Below, piece after piece: positions 53,939 to 62,499 of a DNA stretch of 64,000 bases (position 1 is the first letter of the stretch; each line of letters begins with the position of its first letter). The DNA lies in NCBI RefSeq assembly GCF_004346185.1, contig NZ_SMAI01000012.1, positions 1 through 64,000 of the forward strand, written 5' to 3'. The DNA comes from Aquabacter spiritensis (GTDB lineage Bacteria > Pseudomonadota > Alphaproteobacteria > Rhizobiales > Xanthobacteraceae). Below the pieces are notes generated by a model that saw nothing but the letters and a program-made list of their open reading frames with translations, searched no databases and had not been told where the DNA came from. The position numbers and the translations under genes are program-made.

Positions 53939-55491
53939 GGCGCGGCCTCCGGCTCGACATAGCGCGGAAACACGCCGATCGGCGTCGGCAGGCGTGTGCC
54001 CGGCGCAAGCCGGGCAACGGGGCCGAGCTGTGCGAAGTCGCGCGCCTCGCCCGGCACCGCCAGGAGGTCCAGCAGCTTGGCGGCGCTCCCCGGCATGACC
54101 GGCTGGACGAGGATCGCGATCTGGCGGATCACCTCGGCCGTAACCCACAGGACGGTGCCCATCTTCTCCGGATCGCTCTTGCGTAGGGCCCAGGGCGCGG
54201 CGGCGGCGAAATAGCGGTTGGCGTCCGCCACCACGGCCCAGACCGCCGCGAGATACAGGTGGATCGCCTGCGCCTCCATCGCCGCGCGGGCCTTTTCCAG
54301 CATGCCGTCGGCGAGCGCCAGCATGGCCTCGTCCTCCGGCGAAAGGGTTCCCGGGACCGGCAGCACGCCGTCGAGATTTTTGCCGACCATGGACAGCGAG
54401 CGCTGGGCGAGATTGCCGAGATCGTTGGCGAGGTCGGCATTCATCCGCGCGACGATCGCATCGTGGCTGTAGGAGCCGTCCTGGCCGAACGCGACCTCGC
54501 GCAGGAAGAAATAGCGCACCGGGTCGACGCCGTAGGTCTCGACGAGGCCGAACGGGTCGACCACGTTGCCGACCGATTTCGACATCTTCTCCCCGCGATT
54601 GAACAGGAAGCCGTGGCCGAACACCCGGCGCGGCGCATCGAGGCCGGCGGACCACAGGAAGGCCGGCCAATAGACCGCGTGGAAGCGGATGATGTCCTTG
54701 CCGATGACGTGCAGATCGGCCGGCCAATGGCTGCGGAACAGCTCCGCCTGCGTGTCGGGATAACCGAGCGCGGTGATGTAATTGGTCAGCGCGTCCACCC
54801 ACACATACATGATGTGCTTCGGATCGCCGGGCACCGGGATTCCCCAGTCGAAGGTGGTGCGCGAGATCGACAGATCCTGAAGGCCGCCGGCGACGAAGCT
54901 CACCACCTCGTTACGGCGGGCCTCGGGCATAATGAAGCCGGGATTAGCGTCGTAATAGTCGAGCAATCGCTGTTGATAGGCCCCTAGTCGGAAGAAATAA
55001 CTCTCTTCTTCGACCCATTCGACGGGGGTTCCCTGCGGCCCGAGCCGCACGCCGTCGCCAGTGAGCACGGTTTCGGATTCGGCGTAATAGGCCTCGTCCC
55101 GCACCGAATACCAGCCCGAATAGACCGATTTGTAGATATCTCCGTTCGCCGCCATCCGCTCCCAGATCGCCTGCGCCGACCGCCGGTGCCGCGCCTCCGT
55201 CGTCCGGATAAAATCGTCATTCGAAAGCCCAAACGCCGGCCCCATGGCGGCAAAGCGCGGGACGTTGCGGGCCAACAGGTCGGCCGGGGTCAGGCCGGCT
55301 TTCTGCGCGGTCTGCAGCATCTTGATGCCGTGTTCGTCGGTGCCCGTCAGGAAGCGAACATCGAAGCCGTCCAGGCGCTTGAAGCGGGCGATGCAATCGG
55401 TCGCGATGGCCTCATAGGCATGGCCCATATGCGGCACGCCGTTGGGATAGGCGATGGCGGTGGTGATGTAGAAGGGCGGCTTCGGCGACAT
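53932..55491 (-). CDS. metG: Methionine-tRNA ligase
   Basis: Charges methionine on tRNA, including the initiator. The 519-residue class I enzyme has the HIGH-like [14 protein letters not shown] (residues about 16-29), the KMSKS motif in [11 protein letters not shown] (residues about 300), and the anticodon-binding helical domain. It is the short form, without the C-terminal tRNA-binding dimerisation domain, as in many alphaproteobacteria. It lies downstream of holB with 57 bases between, in the usual rlpA-dacC-tmk-holB-metG order. In relatives a tatD gene often follows; here a converging GntP gene takes that place. Confidence 0.97.
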   Translation of the reverse strand: MSPKPPFYITTAIAYPNGVPHMGHAYEAIATDCIARFKRLDGFDVRFLTGTDEHGIKMLQTAQKAGLTPADLLARNVPRFAAMGPAFGLSNDDFIRTTEARHRRSAQAIWERMAANGDIYKSVYSGWYSVRDEAYYAESETVLTGDGVRLGPQGTPVEWVEEESYFFRLGAYQQRLLDYYDANPGFIMPEARRNEVVSFVAGGLQDLSISRTTFDWGIPVPGDPKHIMYVWVDALTNYITALGYPDTQAELFRSHWPADLHVIGKDIIRFHAVYWPAFLWSAGLDAPRRVFGHGFLFNRGEKMSKSVGNVVDPFGLVETYGVDPVRYFFLREVAFGQDGSYSHDAIVARMNADLANDLGNLAQRSLSMVGKNLDGVLPVPGTLSPEDEAMLALADGMLEKARAAMEAQAIHLYLAAVWAVVADANRYFAAAAPWALRKSDPEKMGTVLWVTAEVIRQIAILVQPVMPGSAAKLLDLLAVPGEARDFAQLGPVARLAPGTRLPTPIGVFPRYVEPEAAPQ

Positions 55492-55548
55492 GAGGCCCGG
55501 TCCGGGTTCGTCGCGCCCATCCGGGCGCGGGCGCCCGCCGGTCCCCGC

Positions 55549-56577
55549 TCAGGCGCGCGAGGCTTCGGCGAGCTCGGTGAAGATGCGAAACACGAGCGCC
55601 TTCCGGTCGAGATTGAAGCTGTCCGCCTCGGCCGCGGCGCGCCGGACCTTCTCCCACACCTCGCCAAGCCGGACAAGGCGGCGCCGTTCGAACCGCCCCT
55701 CCGTGGCCGCGCCCGCGATCCAGTCGCTGACCGCTTCCACGAACAGATCGAGCCCGTCGCCGCGGTCGCCCTGGAGCCGGGCGCCGAGCGCATGCATCTC
55801 CTCCCCTTTGACCTGCGGGAGTTGGTCGAGCATGCGCAGCGCCGCCGCCCGGACTTCCAGGCCGGAGCCGCGGGCGAGGACGAGAGCACGCCGGACGCTG
55901 CCCCCGCTCGCCGCCGCGGCCGCCGGCAAAGAGGCCTCGTCGAGATCCTCGACCTCCACACGCAGATCATCGAGGGCCGCGAGAACCGAACCGCTCTCCA
56001 GCGGCCGCAGCCGGACCATCCGCGCGCGCGAGCGAATCGTCGGAAGCACCCGCCCCGGCGCGTGGCAGACCAGAAGGAACAGCGCGCGCGGCGGCGGCTC
56101 CTCGAGCGTCTTGAGCAGCGCATTGGCGCCGAAGGCATTGAGGTCGTCCACCGCATCGACGATGCACACCCGCCAGCCGCCGGAGGCGGCGGTGGTGCCG
56201 AAGAAGGGCCGCACCCGCCGCACCATCTCCGCCGGAATGAGGGTGGGAATGCGCTCCTCGCCGACTTCCGGCACCCGGCGGAGAACCAACAGATCGGGGT
56301 GGGTCAGCGCCGCGACCTGCCGGGCCACGGGATGGCCTTCGGAAATGTCGAACCCGTGCTGCCCTTCCGGCAGAACCCCTCCGGCCAGCACGAAGCGCGC
56401 GATCCGATAGGCCAGCGTCGCCTTGCCGATGCCTTCGGGACCGCTGAGCAGGAGCGCGTGGGGGAAGCGCCCGCCCCGCCATTCGCCGATCAGGTCGGCC
56501 TCGATCTCGGCATGGCCGATCAGACGGGACCGGGTCCGCGGGTGCGGCGCGCCGGGAAGGATGTCGCCCTCGCTCAT
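55549..56577 (-). CDS. holB: DNA polymerase III subunit delta'
   Basis: The delta' stator subunit of the clamp loader of DNA polymerase III. The 342-residue AAA+ protein has LLSGPEGIGKATLAYRIARFVL (P-loop region), FFGTTAASGGWRVCIVDAVDDLNAFGANALLKTLEEPPPRALFLLV (Walker B and sensor) and PTIRSRARMVRLRPLE. The N-terminal zinc cysteines of some relatives are not visible. Its ATG overlaps the tmk stop (ATGA), so the two are coupled. Confidence 0.93.
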   Translation of the reverse strand: MSEGDILPGAPHPRTRSRLIGHAEIEADLIGEWRGGRFPHALLLSGPEGIGKATLAYRIARFVLAGGVLPEGQHGFDISEGHPVARQVAALTHPDLLVLRRVPEVGEERIPTLIPAEMVRRVRPFFGTTAASGGWRVCIVDAVDDLNAFGANALLKTLEEPPPRALFLLVCHAPGRVLPTIRSRARMVRLRPLESGSVLAALDDLRVEVEDLDEASLPAAAAASGGSVRRALVLARGSGLEVRAAALRMLDQLPQVKGEEMHALGARLQGDRGDGLDLFVEAVSDWIAGAATEGRFERRRLVRLGEVWEKVRRAAAEADSFNLDRKALVFRIFTELAEASRA

Positions 56578-57239
56578 CGTGCGCCCGCCGGCGACAGTGC
56601 GGCGCCGAGCCGCCCCTCGACCTCGTCCCAGACCCGTTCCGCCACCGTTTCCGCCTCGCCGCTCGCGTCGATCACCTTACAGCGGACCGGATCCGTCTGC
56701 GCGATCGCGAGGAACGCCTCACGAACGGCGGTGTGGAAGGCGATCCCCTCGCGTTCGAACCGGTCTGCTACGGCGCCGCGGCCGCGCACGGCGGCGCGCG
56801 CCAGCCCGACCTCGGGCGGCAAATCGAGGATCAGCGTCAAATCGGGCACGGCAGCAGAGGCGACGACCCGTTCCAGCGCCCGAAGCAGCCGAATATCGAC
56901 CTTACCCACCGCGCCCTGATAGACCCGCGTGGAATCGACGAAGCGATCGCAGATCACCCAATGTCCGGTAGCGAGGGCCGGCAGAATGAGCTGGTCGACG
57001 TGATCCCCCCGAGCGGCGGCGAAAAGCAGGGCTTCGACGTCGGTTCCGAAGGGCTCGGCGGCGCCGCTGAGGAGGATCTGGCGAACCAGTTCGGCACCTT
57101 CAGATCCACCCGGTTCCCGGGTCCGGACCACATCAAGGCCACGCCTCGACAGCGCTTCGGCCAAGAGCCGCGCCTGGGTGGACTTGCCGCTGCCTTCTCC
57201 GCCCTCGAGGGTGATGAAGCGGCCGCGCGGCGGCGTCAT
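56574..57239 (-). CDS. tmk: Thymidylate kinase
   Basis: Phosphorylates dTMP to dTDP with ATP. The 221-residue P-loop kinase has ITLEGGEGSGKSTQARLLAEAL at the start, the DVVRTREPGGSEGAE motif, and the CDRFVDSTRVYQGAVG motif with the catalytic arginine. The LID region is LPPEVGLARAAVRGRGAVADRFEREGIAFHTAVREAFL. It overlaps dacC by four bases on one side and holB on the other. Confidence 0.96.
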   Translation of the reverse strand: MTPPRGRFITLEGGEGSGKSTQARLLAEALSRRGLDVVRTREPGGSEGAELVRQILLSGAAEPFGTDVEALLFAAARGDHVDQLILPALATGHWVICDRFVDSTRVYQGAVGKVDIRLLRALERVVASAAVPDLTLILDLPPEVGLARAAVRGRGAVADRFEREGIAFHTAVREAFLAIAQTDPVRCKVIDASGEAETVAERVWDEVEGRLGAALSPAGAR

Positions 57240-58483
57240 TTCCCGATCTTGGCGAGAAGTTTCTGCCCGAGGTCGCGCGCCGTGTCACCGACCATCACGC
57301 CCGCACCGTCCACCGCGCGCTGCCAGAGCGAGCCCACCGGCACGTCTTCGGCTGTGAACAGCGGCACTTCCAGCACCTTGAGAGGGCCACGCGAGATTTC
57401 GAGCTGGGCAACTTCCGCGCCCTTCGTTACCGGAGCGTGCAGTGGTCCGGTATAGGTGACCTTCGCGACCAGCTTGTCCTGGCTGTTGCGCGGCATGAGA
57501 AGCATCACTGGCCCGCGCGCCACAAGACCGACCGAACCCGCCGCGCCGCCGAACACCCCGGCCCGGCCGATTTCAGCGTCTGCGGCGAACAATTGGCGGT
57601 GCTCGAACGAATGGAACCCCCATTCGAGCAGGCGTTTCGCCTCCTCGAGGCGTTCCTTCTCGGATTTCGCGCCCATGATCGCGACGATCAGGCGCTGATT
57701 GTTCTGCACGGCCGAACCGACCAAATGGTAGCCGGCATCGCGAACCCAAGCCACCTGGAGCCCGTCGGCGCCGACGCCCGCATTGAGCAGAGGATTGCGG
57801 TTGCGCTGCTTGACCTTGCTCCATTCGATATCGGGAACCGAGAACATCGAATAAAGGCCAGGATAGGTGCGGATCAGATAGCGCGAGATCTGGGCCATGT
57901 CGCGCGCGTTGGACCGCTGGCCGGGATCCGTGAAGCCCGTGGAATTGCGGAACTCTGAGCCGGTGAGGCTCAATTCCTGCGCCTTGGCGTTCATCCGCGC
58001 CGAAAACTCGCCTTCGGTCCCGGCGACGCCTTCCGCGAGCGTAATCGCTGCATCATTGCCCGAGACGGTGAGCATGCCGACGACCAGATCGCCAACGGTG
58101 ATGCTGGCCTTCACCGGGGCGAACATCGCCGCACCGCCCGAGGGACCGCCGCCGCGCCGCCAGGCATTTTCGCTCACCGTGAACACCGTGTCGGGGCTGA
58201 TCTTGCCGGAACGGATGTCGTCGAACACCACCAAGGCGGTCATGATCTTGACGATGCCGCCGGGCTGATACTGGCGCTCCGAGTCCTTCTCGAACAGAAT
58301 CGCCCCGGTGGTGAAGTCAACCAGGATCGCACTCGAAACCGCTGTCTGGAAAGCGCTCTGAGCCCGCGCCCCAGCCAGCAGCAACGGGAAAACAAGCAGA
58401 GCCAGGGCGAAGGCGCACGCCCTCACCCGAAAGCGGGACAAGAGCGCGTTAGCGGCCCGTGCCATAAGCCGGCACGCCCGCAT
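57236..58483 (-). CDS. dacC: Penicillin-binding protein 5-like carboxypeptidase, probably inactive
   Basis: By position and fold this is the D-alanyl-D-alanine carboxypeptidase of the rlpA-dacC-tmk locus (peptidase S11, PBP5/6 family), 415 residues with a signal segment to about residue 42. Yet two of the three active-site motifs are lost. The SxxK motif is GIVK (Gly76 in place of the nucleophilic Ser; Lys79 kept) and the KTG motif is Gln243-Val-Ala. Only SGN at 141-143 remains. The rest of the fold, including TVSGNDAAITLAEGVAG, NARDMAQISRYLIRTYP and SAVQNNQRLIVAIMGAKSEKERLEEAKRLLEWGF, is intact. A structural role or inactive regulator is likely. The start (58483 or 58465) overlaps rlpA. Confidence 0.88.
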   Translation of the reverse strand: MRACRLMARAANALLSRFRVRACAFALALLVFPLLLAGARAQSAFQTAVSSAILVDFTTGAILFEKDSERQYQPGGIVKIMTALVVFDDIRSGKISPDTVFTVSENAWRRGGGPSGGAAMFAPVKASITVGDLVVGMLTVSGNDAAITLAEGVAGTEGEFSARMNAKAQELSLTGSEFRNSTGFTDPGQRSNARDMAQISRYLIRTYPGLYSMFSVPDIEWSKVKQRNRNPLLNAGVGADGLQVAWVRDAGYHLVGSAVQNNQRLIVAIMGAKSEKERLEEAKRLLEWGFHSFEHRQLFAADAEIGRAGVFGGAAGSVGLVARGPVMLLMPRNSQDKLVAKVTYTGPLHAPVTKGAEVAQLEISRGPLKVLEVPLFTAEDVPVGSLWQRAVDGAGVMVGDTARDLGQKLLAKIGK

Positions 58484-59393
58484 AGCCGAGCCCGGAGGCC
58501 GGGGCCGGCCCCACGGCCCATCCCGATGCGACCACCGTCGATCGCGGCTGAGCCGGCTCGGCGGGGTGGAACGCGTGCTGGACCGGGGCGGAAACGGTCC
58601 GGACCTGCTCGCGGGAAACCGCCGCTTGAACCACTTCCTGATCGAGTTCGTGGCCGAGATCGTACGGGCGTTGCGACGGCATGGGCACGTCCGACGACAC
58701 CGCGGCCACGGCCGGCCGGGCCAAAGAGGGGATGAACGGCGTGGCGGACGCGACCATCACCGCGGAGTTCGACGGAGCTTCGGCCGGACCGTCGTCGCGC
58801 AGGGTCGCCATCAGCTTGCGGTCGTCGGATCCTTCGAGCGGTGCGCGACCGACATATTCCACTTTCACCCGCGCCACGCCATGGGCTTGAAACCCGAGCA
58901 AGTCGGCGGTGCGATGGGAGACATCGATAATACGGTTCGGGTGATACGGCCCGCGGTCGTTGACCCGCACGATAATCGACTTGTTGTTCTTGGTATTGGT
59001 GACGCGCACATAGCTCGGCATGGGAAGCGTTGGATGCGCGGCGGAAATCGACGTGCGGTCGAACACTTCGCCATTCGCCGTCAGGCGGCCGTGAAACTCG
59101 TCGCCGTACCAAGAGGCGATCCCGATCGCCTTATAATTGGGATTCTCCGCCGGATAATAGGTGCGTCCGGCGATCACATAGGGCTTGCCGACGCGGTAGG
59201 CGCCGGTCCCTTTGGGGATCGGCTCGCCGTCCGCCACCACACGCGGGCTTGCGGACACGCCGTATTTCGGATCGACCGTGCTGGAGAATTTGTTCGCGCC
59301 GCTGCAGCCCGCGAGGACCACACATACGATGCCCACACCGAGGACGCCGCGCCATGCGGGCTTCTCGGATGCGTTCTGAGGCTCGCGCGTCAT
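58449..59393 (-). CDS. rlpA: Septal ring lytic transglycosylase RlpA
   Basis: RlpA cleaves denuded glycan strands of peptidoglycan in E. coli relatives such as Pseudomonas. The 314-residue product has a lipoprotein signal ending in CVVLAGC (lipid cysteine near residue 30) and a double-psi beta-barrel domain with AIGIASWYGDEFHGRLTANGEVFDRTSISAAHPTLPMPSYVRVTNTKNNKSIIVRVNDRGPYHPNRIIDVS. The catalytic Asp (in RVNDRGPY) and the His/Glu pair are present. The C-terminal SPOR domain is missing and replaced by a disordered Pro/Ala/Val-rich tail, as often in alphaproteobacteria. The start at 59393 is supported by a GGGACGGAT ribosome site. Its stop overlaps the dacC start region. Confidence 0.93.
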   Translation of the reverse strand: MTREPQNASEKPAWRGVLGVGIVCVVLAGCSGANKFSSTVDPKYGVSASPRVVADGEPIPKGTGAYRVGKPYVIAGRTYYPAENPNYKAIGIASWYGDEFHGRLTANGEVFDRTSISAAHPTLPMPSYVRVTNTKNNKSIIVRVNDRGPYHPNRIIDVSHRTADLLGFQAHGVARVKVEYVGRAPLEGSDDRKLMATLRDDGPAEAPSNSAVMVASATPFIPSLARPAVAAVSSDVPMPSQRPYDLGHELDQEVVQAAVSREQVRTVSAPVQHAFHPAEPAQPRSTVVASGWAVGPAPASGLGYAGVPAYGTGR

Positions 59394-59880
59394 ATCCGTC
59401 CCGTCTTGGAGCCATTCCGTCACCGGAATCGCTGTCCGCCCACGCACCGTCCACCTATGGCATGACGGCGACCGAATGGACAGATGAGTGGCGGACAAGG
59501 CGGCGAAAATGCGGCAAGCTTATGACTATGGTAAACGGTGTATGCCTGCCCCAGCGTCCGCCTCGCTCAGGAGCGCACCATCAAGCCCCTGCGACGCCGT
59601 GCGAAATCGGCCGAACGCCGGGACGGCCCGGGAAGCGCGGCTGCCGCGCCGCCCGTGACCTTGCCGCTTGCGATCGCCATGTTTTGCTCTCGGTCCGCCA
59701 TGGTCTCCGCCCGAAATCGCCTGTCCCGCCTCACGTCGCCGGCCGGACGCGTGCAAGCCCCACCCAACCCAATCGACGGCGCGCTTGGCTTGCGCTAAGA
59801 CGCTCGCCCGTGCGGTTTGCGGACCCTGAAACCACGGGTCCGCATCGCCTGCCGCAGTTCCCCGGAGCGCGCGGATCGCA
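59394..59880. other. Region between rlpA and tRNA-Ser
   Basis: Nearly 490 bases. The left side holds the rlpA promoter. A possible 44-codon frame lies on the minus strand (59567-59701), with GGAG eight bases before its ATG, encoding an Arg/Ala-rich peptide of unknown nature. A nine-base-arm hairpin (59818-59826 with 59836-59844) lies just before the tRNA. The last 79 codons of the recombinase reading frame also cross part of this region (to 59731). Confidence 0.35.
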
Positions 59881-61560
59881 GGAAGGGTGGCCGAGTGGTT
59901 TAAGGCAGCGGTCTTGAAAACCGCCGTGGGTGCAAGCCCACCGTGGGTTCGAATCCCACCCCTTCCGCCATTTCAGTCCCTGAGTGGGCACTGCGTTTAC
60001 GCCATCACCTGATACCAGCGTCTGAAGCAGCCGGGATTTTGATCCCATGATCCGAACCTCGCCCTCGGCAACCTCGACGCGCTGGGCGAGCGCGCGGAGG
60101 TGGTCGCGGCGATAGCCCCCGCCTTCTATGCGGATACGCTGACGTGCAGCTTCGGCGAATTTGCTCAGCATCTCCGGCGTAACGGCCTTGCTTCCGGCGT
60201 TCTGGAGCGTGGCCTGGGCGCGTTGGGCGTCAGCCTTGGCCTGATCGCGTATGGCTTTCAGGCCGTCGATACGGTCCTTCAGCGCCGGGTCGTCCAGATC
60301 GGCGACGCCGGCCTCTATGGCGTCATAAAGCCGCCTGAGGCGGGCTTCAGACTCGGCTGCACGCCTGTTCAGCTCGGCAATATGCTCGCGCTGGCGCTCG
60401 GATCGCTCCTGCCGCCGGTCGAGCACTGTGGCGAGAATCGTTTCCAGCCGCTCCGGCTGGAGCAGGCGTTCCTCCAGATGACTGGCGACAAGATCGTCCA
60501 GCTTTTCCATCGGCACCGCCATGCCGGTGCAGGCGGTCGGCCCCTGCCGCGCCTTCCTGGAGCAGGCGTAGTAACGGTAGCGTCCGCCCTTGCCGGTGCG
60601 GATGGTCATGGCGCCGCCGCACTCGGCACAATGTATCAGGCCGGTGAGCATGGTCGGGCCGCTGATCACGGCGGATGGTGTCACCCTGGGATGTCGCGCC
60701 TTGAAGAGCATCTGCACGGTGTCGAACGTGTCCCGACTGATGATCGGCGGCACCGGCACGACAACGATCTCGCTGACTGGCTTCAGCTCCTTGGTCTTGG
60801 ACCGCTTATTGAACTCCTGTTCGCCCATATAGGTGCGGCGGGTCAGGATGCGGTGAACCTGCCCGATGCCCCAGCGCCCACCGTCGCGGGTGAAGATGCG
60901 GCGTTTGTTCAGATAGGACACGATGTTCTTGACGCCCATCTGCCCGGTGGTGCCGTCGCCTTCCACCGCGAGCCGATAGATCAGCCGCACAGTCTCCGCG
61001 TGGAGCGGGTCGATCTCCAGCTTCTTCTTGGTCTTCGCCCCGCGCTGCTCGGCCGCGACGATGCGATAGCCGATCGGCGGCAGGGCGCCGTTCCAGAAGC
61101 CTTGCCGGGCATTCTCCTTCAAGGCCCGCATCACATGCTTGGCGTTCTCCTTCGACTGATACTCGTCGAACAGCGCCATGATCTGGCGCATCATGACGTG
61201 CATGGGGTCGTCGCCCATCTCCTGGGTGATGGAGACGAGCTTCACGCCGTTCTTCGCCAGCTTGCGGACGTAGAATTCCAGCTCGAAATGATCGCGGAAG
61301 AAGCGGCTGAACGAGTGGACGATCACCACGTCGAAGGGCGCGGGCTTGGACGTGCCCGCTTCGATCATCCGCTGGAACTCGGGGCGGCGGTCATTGGTGG
61401 CCGATGCGCCCGGCTCCACATAGGTCTCGATCAGTTGGTAGCCCCGTGTGGCGCACCAGGCTTCCCCCTGGCGTCTCTGGTCGGGAATTGAGACATCGTG
61501 CTCGGCCTGGCGCACCGTCGAGACGCGCAGATAGAGGGCGGCGCGCAGAGGTGCGGTCAT
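59731..61560 (-). CDS. Large serine recombinase reading through tRNA-Ser
   Basis: A site-specific recombinase of the large serine type, 609 codons. The N-terminal resolvase domain has YLRVSTVRQAEHDVSIPDQRRQGE with the nucleophilic Ser14; the recombinase domain and a zinc ribbon (CAECGGAMTIRTGKGGRYRYYACSRKARQGPTAC) follow. A coiled-coil segment lies near residues 375-460. The frame continues past residue 530, where the tRNA-Ser begins, and reads antisense through it for 30 codons (GWDSNPRWACTHGGF) to a stop in chromosomal DNA at 59731. So about 79 C-terminal residues derive from the att site and host DNA. GGGAGAT precedes the ATG at 61560. Confidence 0.92.
   Translation of the reverse strand: MTAPLRAALYLRVSTVRQAEHDVSIPDQRRQGEAWCATRGYQLIETYVEPGASATNDRRPEFQRMIEAGTSKPAPFDVVIVHSFSRFFRDHFELEFYVRKLAKNGVKLVSITQEMGDDPMHVMMRQIMALFDEYQSKENAKHVMRALKENARQGFWNGALPPIGYRIVAAEQRGAKTKKKLEIDPLHAETVRLIYRLAVEGDGTTGQMGVKNIVSYLNKRRIFTRDGGRWGIGQVHRILTRRTYMGEQEFNKRSKTKELKPVSEIVVVPVPPIISRDTFDTVQMLFKARHPRVTPSAVISGPTMLTGLIHCAECGGAMTIRTGKGGRYRYYACSRKARQGPTACTGMAVPMEKLDDLVASHLEERLLQPERLETILATVLDRRQERSERQREHIAELNRRAAESEARLRRLYDAIEAGVADLDDPALKDRIDGLKAIRDQAKADAQRAQATLQNAGSKAVTPEMLSKFAEAARQRIRIEGGGYRRDHLRALAQRVEVAEGEVRIMGSKSRLLQTLVSGDGVNAVPTQGLKWRKGWDSNPRWACTHGGFQDRCLKPLGHPSCDPRAPGNCGRRCGPVVSGSANRTGERLSASQARRRLGWVGLARVRPAT
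59881..59970 (+). tRNA. tRNA-Ser (anticodon TGA)
   Basis: A 90-base tRNA gene with GGAAGGG acceptor stem pairing with CCCTTCC, the TGA anticodon at 59915-59917 in the loop CTTGAAA, a long variable arm (GTGGGTGCAAGCCCAC) as expected for class II tRNA-Ser, the T arm with GGTTCGAATCC, and an encoded CCA end. It reads UCA codons and possibly other UCN. Its 3' part is the likely integration site of the downstream element. Confidence 0.97.
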
Positions 61561-61581
61561 GACTGGTATCTCCCGAGAGGA

Positions 61582-61926
61582 TCAGGTGTCCGGGCCGAGC
61601 AGATCATCGAACAGGTCGCCGAACCAGCGCTCGAAAACGTCGATCTCGGCCTCGGCGAGTGGCACAGCTTCGGGCCAGTCATCGGTGACGACCCAGGTTG
61701 CGGGATCGTGCTTCGGTGGTCGGCCCGCAAACGGCCACGGATATCCCAGCAGGGCCTCAAGCTCGGCGGATGCGCCGGAAGGGGGAGGTCGTCGCGTTCT
61801 CGCTATGACGCCAGCTTCGCCCGGGACCGCGCTCGGACGAAGGGCCAATATCCACGCCACAGCCCACCGTTTCGCCCCGCGTCGCGTGACGCTAGAATAG
61901 CGGGGGCGCCGCGCATTATGGCCCAC
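61582..61926 (-). CDS. Small conserved-looking protein next to the recombinase
   Basis: The frame has 114 codons; the second half (from about residue 52, ELEALLGYPWPFAGRPPKHDPATWVVTDDWPEAVPLAEAEIDVFERWFGDLFDDLLG) is highly protein-like, acidic and tryptophan-rich. I recall similar 70-residue proteins beside serine recombinases in alphaproteobacterial islands, but I cannot name a function. The start is uncertain, as the first 40 codons are arginine-rich and the ATG overlaps mazF. It stops 21 bases before the recombinase start, in one operon. Confidence 0.5.
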   Translation of the reverse strand: MGHNARRPRYSSVTRRGAKRWAVAWILALRPSAVPGEAGVIARTRRPPPSGASAELEALLGYPWPFAGRPPKHDPATWVVTDDWPEAVPLAEAEIDVFERWFGDLFDDLLGPDT

Positions 61927-62278
61927 TCCCTTTCCGGCTTGCTCGTGGCGACGCCGCCAGCCCGAGGAAGACGATCATCGCCTGATTGAGCCGGACCATG
62001 TCCTCGTCGTCGAGGCGACCGACCTGCTGCCCAAACTTCGCCTTCCGAACGGTCGTGATCTTGTCGACCATCAGGCGGCAGACCGCGCGCAAGCCATTTC
62101 TCTCGTTCGGCTGGACTACCAGCCGGAACAGCGGAGCCTCCGTCTCGTCGGTCGTGAAGGCGCAGATGGTGAGAGAGTCCGTTCCCTCGAAACTGTCGTC
62201 CTGCACGATGACCACCGGGCGCGGTTTTCCGGCGTAGTCCTGCCCTCCAGCAACGGTCCACACCTCGCCGCGCCTCAT
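61916..62278 (-). CDS. mazF: MazF/PemK-family toxin
   Basis: A 120-residue toxin of the MazF/PemK type, an mRNA-cutting ribonuclease that stops growth when its antitoxin is lost. It opens MRRGEVWTVAGGQDYAGKPRPVVIVQDDSFE, the conserved MazF strand and the GKPRPVVIVQ motif, and has KITTVRKAKFGQQVGRLDDEDMVRLNQAMIVFLGL, the typical C-terminal helix with the conserved Thr. It starts at an ATG overlapping the antitoxin stop (ATGA). Its C-terminal end overlaps the small gene in front of the recombinase. Toxin-antitoxin pairs often stabilise islands. Confidence 0.9.
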   Translation of the reverse strand: MRRGEVWTVAGGQDYAGKPRPVVIVQDDSFEGTDSLTICAFTTDETEAPLFRLVVQPNERNGLRAVCRLMVDKITTVRKAKFGQQVGRLDDEDMVRLNQAMIVFLGLAASPRASRKGSGP

Positions 62279-62499
62279 TCATCGCCCCAGTCGGACACGG
62301 CATCGATGAAGGCCTGATCATCGCCGGCCTGCGCGCTCGACGCGACGGCCAGCGACTGGCGCCGCGCCTCCGCCCGGAACGCGGGTGCCCGCACATCCGG
62401 CACCCAGATCTGGATCGGCCGAAGCCCCTGGGCGCGCAGCCGCGCGCGATGCTCGCCGACCTTCACGCGCGAAGGCTTGGGCCTGGGTGCGGATGACAT
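62275..62499 (-). CDS. mazE: MazE-family antitoxin (DUF3018-like)
   Basis: A 74-residue antitoxin with a basic N-terminal DNA-binding part (KVGEHRARLRAQGLRPIQIWVPDVRAPAFRAEARRQSLAVA) and an acidic, disordered C terminus (DDQAFIDAVSDWGDE) that would bind and block the toxin. RPIQIWVPD and the following RR..S are features of the antitoxin family usually called MazE/DUF3018. It precedes mazF with a four-base overlap, the classical order, and probably represses its own promoter. Confidence 0.88.
   Translation of the reverse strand: MSSAPRPKPSRVKVGEHRARLRAQGLRPIQIWVPDVRAPAFRAEARRQSLAVASSAQAGDDQAFIDAVSDWGDE

Noticed and set aside
52505-54802. A 765-codon minus-strand frame across GntP and metG
   Set aside because: It runs out of frame through metG and antisense through GntP; no protein-like features.
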